Of a DNA stretch of 64,000 bases, positions 22,641 to 32,402 are shown piece after piece. The position numbers and the translations under genes are program-made. Every line of letters starts with the position of its first letter. Positions within the stretch are counted from its first letter, which is position 1. Under the pieces are notes generated by a model. That model was not told the DNA's origin and ran no database searches. It saw only the letters and a list, made by a program, of their open reading frames with translations. This stretch comes from Monosiga brevicollis MX1. Its lineage: Eukaryota > Opisthokonta > Choanoflagellata > Craspedida > Salpingoecidae. The DNA lies in assembly GCF_000002865.3 (NCBI RefSeq), contig NW_001865047.1, positions 34,579-98,578 of the forward strand. The letters run 5' to 3'.

Positions 22641-23656
22641 GCAGGCGGGGAGGAAAGGGCGCTCGCATTCGGCACGGAATTGGCACGCAGGGTTCGGTGA
22701 TCGGTGTGGCACGCACGGGCATAAACGTAGCTGCTGTTCTTGGCAAAAAAGTAACGAATTTGAGACTTGATGGTCATGGCGTGCTTGTGCTCGCTTGCCA
22801 TCTTCTCTGCCTTTAACCGCATGTATTGGCGCTCGTGCCAGTCTAATGAAAGGGGGCCACGGGGGCAAAATGATTAGAGGCAAAAGGCAGAGAAGGGTGG
22901 AGCGGTGGAGCGGCGAGGGATGAGGGGGTGAGGTGGAGCGCAACCACGGAGGAAACGAAAGAGGCCGGAGACCGAGAGCGTCAAGGGGCGTGAACAAAGG
23001 CAACAAACAACCAGGCGATCCGTACCGTCGTCATCCCATTGCACCCATACACCGCCCAGGGGCACGGCGTTGATGCCAATGTTGCGCAAATCGCCCAGCG
23101 TATATCGACCAGGCTCAATGCGCACCTCGACGACGCAATGCGGGGGCTCGCTCATGATGCCGGGGCTCGCCTCGGACAGCCAAGCGGCGGGCGGCCCGGT
23201 GAGGGTGTAGTTGGGCGAGTCGTTGATGACAACGAGAACCTTGCGAGCGGCTGATTGATGAGCAAAAGAGAGCATCGAGTGCCGGGCAAAGTATTCGTGG
23301 GCCTGATCCTTGCCCGTGATCATGAGCGCAAACATGGTGGGGTGGGTCGGGGTTTCCTCGTAGTTGGCCGCCAAGGCTTGTTCCGGCACAATCTCAAGCT
23401 TTGGAATGGCGCCCTCCTCCCCTGGCGCGGCAGGCGCATATTTGATGGAGAAGCGCACGGAAGGGCAGTCTGAAAAGCTCACGGGGGCATCCGGCACCTC
23501 GTGAATCTCGCCCATGGCCGGACGGTGCCAAATCGCGACTGACACCAAACCCAGCCAGACCAGCCTCGCCCTCAAGCCCACCCGTACAGCACGTCCCATC
23601 CCGCTCCGTCTCCCTATCACCTCAAACAACACGCTGCCAGACACATAAAATGACAC
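22221..23656 (-). CDS. Type II membrane glycosyltransferase, GT-A fold
   Basis: Three exons keep frame: 23656-23026, 22842-22717, 22591-22221 (375 residues; a second ATG 19 codons in is an alternative start). An N-terminal hydrophobic anchor (LVWLGLVSVAIW) suggests a Golgi type II protein. The core has the family-2-like order: MITGKDQAHEYF, then RKVLVVINDS, then GRYTLGDLRNIGI and the metal-binding WDDDDWHERQ, which is formed across the first intron. The last exon carries EGTVMVFK, the DSFFIMDIRR region and NGVHYQINKLPGDNAWC. The acceptor sugar and donor cannot be told from sequence. Its last exon and 3' flank have been copied to 27655-28190. It is the first of four glycosyltransferase-like genes between 22 and 30 kb. 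Confidence 0.75.
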
Positions 23657-23712
23657 CTAACACAACGTCGTCAACGCCGCCAACGCCGCATCACACACAC
23701 CATGTGAGAAAC

Positions 23713-23720
<8 letters not shown>

Positions 23721-23746
<26 letters not shown>
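23721..23746. repeat. AG dinucleotide repeat, followed by CT-rich stretch to 23945
   Basis: (AG)n at 23721-23746, then an AT-rich spacer, then repeated CTCTCTCTCAACAA-like units (about 23845-23945). This is the spacer between the divergently transcribed glycosyltransferase genes ending at 23656 and starting at 24130. Confidence 0.85.
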
Positions 23747-23749
<3 letters not shown>

Positions 23750-24129
23750 TAGCAAAAAAGGTTAATCTCTCTCTCCTCATATTTGCGTATCTAAACTCCT
23801 CTAAAATTGAACCGTGCTCTTCAAAAATTTGTACATGTATCTATCTCAACATCTCTCCTCTCTCTCAACAACTCTCTCTCTCTCTCAACAACTCTCTCTC
23901 TCTCTCTCAACATCTCTCTCTCTCTCTAAACATCTCTCTCTCCGCAGGCCCCGCTTCCACGCGTCAAGCGGCGAGGTGTGTGGTGATGACGGACAGCTTG
24001 GGGACCTGACGTGCAGCCGAGCCGTGGTAGGGCGGTCGAGAGAAGACACCATTGAAGGGACAGCTTTGGTACATGTGGTTGGGTCGAGCCCGCTGGATGG
24101 AGAGGTCGGGGAGACCTCGGCCTGGTGCC

Positions 24130-25257
24130 ATGAGTGTGGCACCGCGACAGCTTGCCCTCGGGGTGTTTCTGTTGGGTCTGTTGTTCTTGTTCTACTTGAT
24201 CCCGGGACCGGCGCCGTCGGCGCCCTCGAGTAACCCGGGTACGTGTGCCGCACAGACGGTCTGGTCCCCGCTCGCTAGGTGACCGTCTGCCACGTCTGCG
24301 CGCTGATCGTTTGTTCCTTGCCGCCGTGTTGGTATCGATTGCGTGCATGCGTGCGTGCGTGCAGAAGCAGAGCGGTGGTCGGTGCGCGGTCGAGCCGTAT
24401 CGGAGGAACTTCACATGGTCTGGGCACCGCCCCGGGCGACTCACAGCAAGGACGCCTGTCCACGTTTGCCACCGGCCGCCTGCACCGAACTGGCCAAGAA
24501 CTTCAGCTTGGTGGTCCCCTCTTTTATCGCGTCTGCCGACGCCACCGCCACCTGGCTGCGACACACGCTAGAGCGCCTAGGTCACAGCCTGGTCACCCAG
24601 GAGCGGTATTGCCCGGCCGAAGTCATTTTTGTGGTGGCCGGCGTTGACACGAACGAACAAGCCAATACTGTGCGCGATTGCCTCACACGCACCTTGACTG
24701 CCAGTCGCCTCCCCTCGGCCCTCACGGTCCTCACGCGCCCCGGAGTTCACTATGCCGGCGCCAATCGCAACCTGGGCGTCAACCACGCCACTCGCCGCTT
24801 TGTCATGCTTTCCGATGACGATGATTCATGGCACCCCCGCCGAACGCTCTACCTGGTAAACGCGGTCACCTCCGACACCATCCTGCTCACGCACAACTTC
24901 TACATCACCCGCCGCAACCTGCAGTGGACCCCCCTTACCTGGGACATCAATGCACCACCCGCCTACATCACTCGGGCCAACACCGAGGTGGCCTTGCGTC
25001 CTGCCTGTGCCGAGCCGCGCTGCGCCTTTGTGCACCACGGGTATCCCACGGTGCGCCGGGATGCTTGGCATTGGACGCCGGCCCGGGAAGACTTGGCACG
25101 GGGTCAGGATGTCGACTTTCTTCTTCGCCTCTACCATTACTGTGAAACGCATCTACCCTCGGGGACCGAGTTTTACCGCCACATCAACGCCTCCCTCCTC
25201 GTCTACTACTACGACTGGAAGCATCCAGCCTTTTATGTCGAAGAGCCTCTGGCTTAA
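24130..25257 (+). CDS. Type II membrane glycosyltransferase, family 2-like
   Basis: Two exons, 24130-24238 and 24365-25257 (333 residues), are joined in phase 1 through a 126-bp intron ending in a GTGC repeat. The N-terminus has a strong membrane anchor (LALGVFLLGLLFLFYLI) and a short Pro/Ser stem. The catalytic part shows NFSLVVPSFI, AEVIFVVAGVD, HYAGANRNLGV and the metal site MLSDDDDSWHP, then REDLARGQDVDFLLRLY and HINASLLVYYYDW. The order fits GT-A family 2 enzymes. A close paralogue lies tail to tail on the other strand (25676-26809), sharing the R-x-G-x-H-x-AGANRN block and the HINASL ending. Substrate unknown; Golgi location inferred. Confidence 0.8.
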
Positions 25258-25675
25258 TTTCATCCCCCTGCCATTTCTCCTCGCTCTTGCAACCCCCCCC
25301 TTTCCTCCCTTGCACTCGTGCAGTGTGAACACGGAGACAGTGTCTCAGGCGAGAAATTGGAGGGGGAAAGGGGCGACGCTGCGTTTGATTTCCTTCCGGT
25401 CCATCTTTTCTCACCCCCACCCCCCTTTGTATCTGCCTCGTTTCCCCGCTTCTCACATGAAATAATAAGATCTTGATCTTGCTTGATATCAGAATCTGAT
25501 TACTCTTGTCTCTCTTGTTGTTCAAGACTAAGGTTCAATTGGGGGTTCACTCGGACCGCCTTTGTTGTTCTGAAATTTCACAACCCAGGCGTAAGAGTCC
25601 CCGAGTTAATGCACATGCCAATCAAAAACACTAAACGAGTATAATAGACCGCATCTCGGCACCAATCGCAAAAGG
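25258..25675. other. Convergent intergenic spacer
   Basis: Lies between the 3' ends of two paralogous glycosyltransferase genes. It holds C-rich and AT-rich stretches and no recognisable gene. Confidence 0.6.
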
Positions 25676-26809
25676 CTACGCGGACAGGGGATAGGCGATA
25701 TAGACGTGACGAAACTGCCAGTCCGCAAAATACGCAATCAAGGACGCATTAATGTGGCGGAAAAACTTCGTGTCGGCCGGCAAGCGAGCTTCCCAATATC
25801 GATAAGCTCGGACAAGAAACTCTGCATCCTCGCCCAAGCGCAAGTCTTCCCGTGGTCGTGTGGCATTCCAAATGCTGCGGCGCACGACCGCATGCCCGTG
25901 ACAAGCATAATAGCAGGCAGGCCTCGAGCAATTTGGACGAATTAACCCCAATCCCGTATTGGCGTGGTCAATGACAGTCGGCGGCTCGATAAGGTTCCAG
26001 TTGGCTGGTACCCAAGGCGAGTTGCGCTGCACCAACAGAAACGTATGCGTGAGGATCAATGTCTCCTCATCCACAGTGTTGACCAGGTGCTCCATCTTGT
26101 GCGGGTGCCACATATCGTCGCCGTCAGAAAGCACGATAAACGGGCGAGTCGCCGCGTCTGCCCCTGCGTTGCGATTGGCCCCAGCAAAGTGTATGCCGGG
26201 CCGCACTAGAATCCGCAGCTCAGAAAGTATCCTGCTCGCCTTAAAGGCCTCCCGCAAGCAGCTTCGAAGCTCGGTCGCCAGCCTGTGCGACGACACATTA
26301 GACAAGACAAAGATGACCTCGGCTGGGCAATACCGCTCTTGGTTTGCAAGACTTTGCACAACCCGCTCCAAGGCCGTGCTTGGCCAAGTGCTTTTTGCCA
26401 TTGAATCTTGATCAATGTGTGCTGGAATGACCACCGAAAACTTCTCCGCGACCTTCGTGCATCTTGCACGACGCACCGGTGGGCATGTGCCACGGCGGAT
26501 CCGAGATGCAAACCAAGAGACCCCAATTTCCTCAGCAAATTCAACCCCGACTTTCCTCCAATATGCAGCGGCTGCTTGCGACAGCATGAAAACACACAGG
26601 CGCAGGTGAGACTCTGACTCAACAGACATTTGCTGGGTGCTTCCCCACCGCACGGAACCTCACGCACCGGCATCTGGTGTTGGCACCACCACCTCCTCCA
26701 CCACCGGCGGCTCGTCTTCTTTTCCCATCAGCATCCAGGTAAAGACCACGCCAAACAAGAACAGCAACATGATCTTGCAAATACCCTGCCGTAGCGATCT
26801 CCCCTCCAT
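25676..26809 (-). CDS. Type II membrane glycosyltransferase, family 2-like (paralogue of 24130-25257)
   Basis: Exons 26809-26668 and 26613-25676 (359 residues) are joined in phase 1 by a short 54-bp intron. The N-terminal anchor is IMLLFLFGVVFTWML. The catalytic region has EKFSVVIPAHI, AEVIFVLSNVS, HFAGANRNAGA and VLSDGDDMWHP. The acidic metal motif differs from the neighbour's (DGDD instead of DDDD) but keeps the D-x-D spacing. The ending HINASLIAYFADW matches the paralogue. Exon structure (short anchor exon, phase-1 intron, one large catalytic exon) is the same in both, so they arose by inverted duplication. Substrate unknown. Confidence 0.8.
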
Positions 26810-27654
26810 TTCTGTCAGCTGCAAGAGCAGAGAGAGAGAGAGAGAGAACAAGCGCGCACAGGAGGGGAGGGCGAACACATTCAGTTGAGAGCCAAAAAGT
26901 AACGCGGTTGGAATGGGGGATAGGTGGCCACATCGAGGTTTGCCGCTGCATATAAGTTCCTACCTCAGACCCAGATGCTCACCCGGGGATTTCTCTCTTC
27001 CCCCCCAGAGCCAGAGCTGGGAGTGTACCCCCCGCTTCCGGTCAAGTTCTCCTCTCGCTTCCTTAACTTCTCTCTTTTTTATTTTTCTTTTCTGATGACT
27101 TGCTCAAAAATCTTGAGATCCACGAGGGTATGCCCCCGTTTGCTTATTCTTTTGTTTCCTGTTGTTACATGTGGTAGTTCTGCTATTTCTTTATTTCTTT
27201 GCTTTTTTTCTCTCATCTCTCTCTCTAAATCTCTCTCTCTAAATCTCTCTCTAAATCTCTCTCTAAATCTCTAAATCTCTCTCTCTTTCAAGGCTAAATC
27301 TTTCACGTCACTAGTGTGAAGGCTAAGGTTCAAGGCGCAATGACGTCTATCATCACAGCAGCACGACATCCGTCGACGATGTCGGTTGCTTTCCCCGACC
27401 GCACGCAAAAAGCAGGCCACGCCAAACCAAAAAAACAGCAATACAATCTTGATGCCGATGCCTTGCCGAAGCGACCTCGCAGAACCTATGGTTGTGTCAC
27501 ACAGACATTTCAGCGTCTGCGACTCTTGTCTCCTTCATTTCCCCCGCCCGCCCCCCTCAGTCTCCAGTCAAATGCCAAATCAAATAAAACGTGCGTCATG
27601 CCGAAACAAACCCTTGTTGAAATCGTTCAATTCCCATGAAAAAAACGAGCTTTG
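26810..27654. other. Intergenic stretch with CT-rich repeats, no gene seen
   Basis: AG repeats (about 26829-26847) precede the glycosyltransferase start. Units of the form TCTCTCTCTAAA repeat at about 27213-27290. A plus-strand open stretch around 27316-27655 has no family features. Confidence 0.6.
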
Positions 27655-28220
27655 ATTTTTTTTTCTTCTGATCCTGAGCGCGATCCTCAGCCCCTCAGCT
27701 CAGATGGGATGCCTGTTGTCAAGCACAGAGGTCTACGTCTGGATGCAGCGCGCGGCGATGATGGCTGCTAGCTTTCCTTGGGGGCAGCCGCAAGGGCAGC
27801 AACAACGTCGGCACAGATTCCGCGAACAAAGTGATGCAGTTCGTTGTCCATTTCAGACTCGCAGCCAAACGTCCGTGTCTCAAGATTGCTGCACCACGCG
27901 TTGTCGCCGGGCAGCTTGTTGATCTGGTAGTGCACGCCATTCCAAGTATTGATGCCGTGGAAAAAGCGAAAGTAGAGGTTGGGGGGGTTGTCCCACACGC
28001 CGGAAGGGCCGGTGGCCCGACGAACGTCCGTGATGAAGAACGAATCCTCTGATTTCCCTTGGGCGAGGTATTGGAAGGGCGCCACTGTAGGGGTCTTGAA
28101 GACCATCACCGTGCCCTCGATACCAAAACCGCTTTTCGCTGAGCAAAAGGGACCAAGACCAAGAACAATGAGAACGATGGAACGGGCGCTTGCATTCGGC
28201 GGGAGATTGGCGGGCAAGGT
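27655..28220 (-). pseudogene. Truncated copy of the glycosyltransferase last exon
   Basis: Minus-strand sequence from about 28140 to 27768 encodes the same C-terminal part as the gene at 22221-23656 (EGTVMVFK, DSFFITDVRR, NGVHYQINKLPGDNAWC) with a few substitutions and an intact stop. The intron just upstream is also copied, including the acceptor CTCAG. The exons with the membrane anchor and the DDDD metal site are missing. Just to its right (28300-28430) lies a fragment like the leader of the neighbouring family-2 gene (compare 23950-24030), so it looks like a chimeric, non-functional duplicate. Confidence 0.75.
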
Positions 28221-28299
28221 TCGGCAAAACGCTTCCTCAAACCTACACGCTTCCTCGCAATCTAAAACTGGTCTTCAAACGTCTTGAAGCCTGACTCTC

Positions 28300-28430
28300 A
28301 ACATCTCTCGTCGTGCGTCACCTCTCCAAACGCCCCTCGTCAAGCGGCGAGGTGTGATGGCGGACAGCTTGAAACCCTGACGAACATCTTGAAAAGCTGA
28401 CGCGCAGCCGAGCCGTGTGGAAGGACGCTG
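28300..28430 (+). repeat. Fragment related to the upstream region of the family-2 glycosyltransferase
   Basis: Shares GTCAAGCGGCGAGGTGTG, GGCGGACAGCTTG-like and GCAGCCGAGCCGTG blocks with 23950-24035, in the same orientation. It adds a second duplicated piece next to the truncated exon copy. Confidence 0.7.
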
Positions 28431-28559
28431 GGATGATTCACCATCAGCTTCAATTGCCCAATTCGACCTTTTCTTCCGGTACTTTTGCATCATCATTGCG
28501 TCATCGTCAGCAAAAACAATACGCTACATTAGTACATGCGGTACACGGCACGTACACGC

Positions 28560-28612
28560 ACACGACACACACTTACACACTACACACACTTACACACTAC
28601 ACACACACACAA
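28560..28612. repeat. ACAC-rich simple repeat
   Basis: CACACGACACACACTTACAC-type units repeat irregularly just upstream of the GT25-like gene. Confidence 0.85.
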
Positions 28613-28709
28613 GTGTGCACCGGGATGAAGATTGCATCCAACTTTCCAATTGTCCCAAAACGCCGTGTCATCTGAACGCACGACGACGTGATTTAAATCA
28701 TCCGGCACG

Positions 28710-29780
28710 ATGCGTGTCGCGCGCCATACGATTGCAAGTGGCCTGGTCGGGGCGCTCGTGATGTGCCTTGCCTTTGAACAAGGCCTGGCACAGCGAGTAT
28801 CGATTGGCGCCGGCTCGTTCAAAGCTAGTTCTGGCCCCTCCATTAGCAGTTCCTCCGTCAGTCAAGCAGCTCGGGTGACCCTTTGGCGGGAGACTCTTTA
28901 CGAGAGTCGAAACCGAGGCAACACGACGCACGGTGCTCCTCACAACTGGCTCTACCACTACGTTGACTGAATCGTCGTCGCCACCCTGCCGGAGCGGCGA
29001 GCCCACGCCGAGGCTATGCTTGACTGGCTCAACGTTGACGCCATCCTCTTTGACGTGTGCACAAAGGCCGACTTGCTCCGCCTCAACCTCTCCGCAGCTG
29101 AGCGGCGTTATGTGAGCCTGCTCGATAAGAAATCCAGCGGCCTAGGCAAGCTCGCCCTCGTGCACACCAAGCGCAACATCTTCATGCACGCCCTCAGCCT
29201 GGAGACCGAGCGCCTCTTGTTCTTTGAAGATGACGTTCGCATTGAGGCAGCCAGTCCCCTCTCCATTGTGGAGCAGATTGTTCACCTATGGCATTCGCTA
29301 CCACCGCGCTGGAACTATCTCAACCTGGGCCGCTGCTTGTCTTACTGCAACAAACAGCGCTCATTGGGCAGCGGCTTGGTTCAAGACCTCATCAATCTGT
29401 GCACCCACAGCATCGTTCTCGACCGGACGGCCATGTCCAGCTTGTTGCAAGTGTTTGCGAATTACCTCTTACCCATGGGCGACGATCTGCTTCTGGCGCA
29501 CTTGACCTCTCGAGGCGCTCTCATCAACATCGCTAGCGATCGGCCAGTGTTTGACCAGGACCGCTTGCACATCACAAGCACACTTCACCTTAATGGCTCC
29601 CCGGAAGCGCATCTGGCACCTGATACTTGTGCCAACCTGCCGCTGCAGCAAATCTTTGCCCGAAACTACCACCTCCTTCACGAGCACTTTGAGCTCGCCG
29701 ATCCCACCGCCACCAGGCAGACCGTTCCCTCTCTGGAAAACATTTTCCGCCCCCTCATGTCAGAGGACATTGTTTGGTAG
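28710..29780 (+). CDS. GT25-like glycosyltransferase interrupted by one in-frame TGA
   Basis: A single-exon gene of about 357 codons. The N-terminus is a signal peptide or anchor (SGLVGALVMCLAFEQGLA). The conserved part has IVVATLPERRAHAEAML, the LPER-type start of family-25 enzymes, then KLALVHTKRNIF and the acidic site LLFFEDDVRIEA, then LNLGRCLSYC. Exactly one stop, TGA at 28968-28970, lies in the same frame between HYVD and IVVATLPER; codons on both sides remain open and family-like. A CGA-to-TGA change would explain it. No intron can remove the stop without also losing the LPER motif. It may be a young pseudogene, a strain variant, a base error or read-through; I see no evidence for a selenocysteine element. 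Family call moderate. Confidence 0.65.
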
Positions 29781-30256
29781 CAACAGCTTACCCTCCCACT
29801 TGTAGTTAGGTTGGCCCATAGCTCCCCGTCCACCGAGCTCTAGTGTGTCACCGCGTCATGTCTGCTGCTGATACCGCCAATGTCCCTCCCGCCAATCTAG
29901 ACGCGCACCTGCATGTTTTCTTCAGCGAGGGCAAAATACATGACCCCTCTGTAATGCTTGCATTGTGATCATGAGCGCTTCAAGAACCAAAAACAAAAAA
30001 AAAAAAAAAAATTGAAGCCAGCTTTGACGCCACAAACCCATTGCTTGAGCCGCATGATATGATACTCACAGACGCATGCCTGGATGTTTGAGGGCAAGCG
30101 CCTCAATCCATCACGCACGCCAATGCGGCTGCCGAGCCTGGGCGTAACACTCTGAGATGGATTCTGATGCTAGTGAGACTCGCTGCGTGCGCGGCATGAG
30201 GGTCAGAAAAAGAGCGTCTTCAATACAAGTACATGGATTGGATGCCGTCCTCCAGC
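29781..30256. other. Intergenic, no gene seen
   Basis: Contains an A run (about 29995-30010) and otherwise mixed sequence between the GT25-like gene and the 3' end of the PIG-S gene. No conserved coding sequence on either strand. Confidence 0.6.
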
Positions 30257-31589
30257 TCAAGCGGATGGCCGCTTTCTCCGGAGGAGAGAGAGGATCGCAA
30301 ACAAAGCCGGAAGAAAAAAAGGTACATAGATGGCATATTTCTGGTCTTCTGGAAAGAGATGAAGATCGTGCATGGCGGGGTTGCTGTATGCCAACTCTAG
30401 TCAAACCGGGCACACAAGCAAAATGGGGAAGTGGCTTGAGCTGAAGGTACAACACTGGAGAAACAGCACATGATCACTACAGGTACGTCGTACCGGCCGC
30501 TGCCAGGGCTTGAAAGGTGGCTTTGAGTCTTTCATTCAACGAATTGGACGGCTGATTGGCTTGAGTCAGGTAAGCCACGGCCATTTCTGCCTAGCTCCGA
30601 CACAACAAAAAACACCCACACAGCAGCAGGCATCATACCCGTCATGAGCGCCGAGATGGAGGTGGGGCGTATGGTCAGAGAATAGTGACAGCAGCACACG
30701 ATCCAACCTGTCGCTGAAGGTCCAAGGGTATATTCAGATTACTGATGGAGTCAACCTCCTCAAGAAGTGCAATCAGTAAATGGCGGCTGCGTGCGCGCGC
30801 CGCATGCGCCATGGCCAGGACCAGGGCGGCCGGGCCGAGATCCACCGTGGATGAGCGCCACAAGTGCTGAAGAGCCCCAAGGCTTGCAAGTCGAATTGCC
30901 TCGGATTCAAAAGGCTGCTGACAGCTGGAGGTGGGCACTGTCACGGGCTCGTAGCAGGCCTGGGCGTCGTCCACAAAGACCGACTCTTGCACCGTTATGG
31001 GCAGCGGGGCCAAGCTCGCCTCCAGCTGCCGCAGAATCGTCGAGTTGACGGGTGGGAGGACCAGTGGACAATCTTTTTGCCGAAGCGAGACTACGATGGC
31101 GCTACAGGGCCGTGCCGTCCCGCTACGCGCCCGCGCCTCGAGAGCCGAGAGCGCACCGCGGCTCTCGAGTTGGCCCAATCGCAGCTGGAAATCCAAACCA
31201 GGACTCGCAGCCTCAGCCCCCGCCGCGGTATGCAGGTGCAGCAAAGCGTCATCAGAATGAGAGCTTGGTTCGGTGGGGAGTTTGACGTTCCAGCGCGCCA
31301 AGGCCAGAGCCAGTCGCTGAAAGTGCTCTGGGGGCAGCGTCTGGTTCTCGCTCCCATTGCCCATGAACCACGGCAGCGACAGCGGGGTCGGCGCCGTCAC
31401 CCGAAGCTGCTGAATGGCGGCAGCAGGCAGATCATGACGCACCGGAGACGTCACGACCCACCAATAAGGCACATAAAACAAGCAAGCCACTGCCAGCGCC
31501 ACGAGCGTCGCACCGCGATGGCCTCCCTCCTCAGTCCGTGTCGCCGCCATTCCGAACCTCCTCCTTGACATGGAATAAAATGCTGACAA
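30257..31589 (-). CDS. PIGS: GPI transamidase subunit PIG-S (short form)
   Basis: Exons 31589-30708, 30590-30494 and 30396-30257 keep frame (372 residues). The N-terminal membrane segment and following motif (CLFYVPYWWVVTSP, then HDLPAAAI) match the LPLWWKTT...YRA-LP start of PIG-S. The last exon gives ELAYSNPAMHDLHLFPEDQK and IYVPFFLPALFAILSLL, matching the family's C-terminal FFDPS...LYFPDDQKFAIY segment and second membrane helix. The region around ISNLNIPLDLQRQ fits the ISNIVIKDDV stretch. PIG-S is part of the endoplasmic reticulum complex that attaches GPI anchors. Human PIG-S is about 555 residues, so the luminal middle is much reduced here. Several ATGs lie close together near the start; the first is used. 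It shares a divergent promoter region with the GRXCR-like gene. Confidence 0.8.
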
Positions 31590-32402
31590 TATGATGATGA
31601 GAAGTTTTATGAATGATTTACATCCAATGTTAACAATGTTGTGTGTAAAAATTATTCGCGCTTAACATTACACGTACACGTCATAAAAGTTTTAACAACA
31701 TGGACTTTAAAGTTTTATCAATCCGGATACACTTTGAAACTTTAAAAGGCACACGAAGCCAGCTGGCACTTTTCCCCTTCTCTAGTGCAGCGTAAAGAGC
31801 GTAAAAATTTGTTTATCGTCACTGGCTTCACCTTCAACAGGTTCGACCTCGTTCTGCGCGCGGGCGGATGTGTGTGGCAAAGGGCAGCGCACTGCGCGGC
31901 CTGATGGCCTCCACTCGCGTCCTGCCATGCATCTGCCTGAGACACGGGTCTTGTCTTTCATATCTCCTCAGGGAGTGTGCCTGACTTTTGCAGCTGATGC
32001 ACTGTTGTTGCTTCATTCTGGACATCGTTTTGCGACATTCCTGCCTTGCTTCCTTCTGATTGCTTCTTTGACGCCCACTCGCAGGACGGACTTGCTGCCG
32101 AGCTCGCGTCGCTCATCACGCCGCTGCTTGACCAGGCTTGGTAAAAGCTTGCGTGCGCTGGGAAAGCAACTCCAGAAGCTTCACCCCTCCCCCTCCCCTC
32201 TTTTTCCAAGTGCCTTCCTTGGCTGCATTCTTTGTTCCGCCCTTGCAAGCAAGCCATCCCCTGTAACTGTCCGGCCTTCAAATCGACGAAGAGCCAGGCT
32301 TCTTGCGACCCTTCCGCATCGCCACGCCCCTTTGGCAAGCCGACTTTGTGTGCGAGCTGCCGGGCCTTTGTGGGAAGCACGGTCTGTGCATTTACCCCCA
32401 GC
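31590..32402. promoter_or_regulatory. Divergent intergenic region with repeated AAGTTTTA motifs
   Basis: Separates the PIG-S gene (minus) from the GRXCR-like gene (plus). The PIG-S-proximal 170 bp are AT-rich and hold AAGTTTTA at least three times plus an inverted GAAACTTTAAAAG-type copy. The rest is GC-rich and probably 5' leader of the plus-strand gene; its open frames lack family features. Confidence 0.45.

Noticed and set aside
28710-29780. Selenocysteine reading of the TGA in the GT25-like gene
   Set aside because: No selenoprotein of this family is known to me, the residue is not at a redox site, and I could not identify a SECIS-like element by eye.
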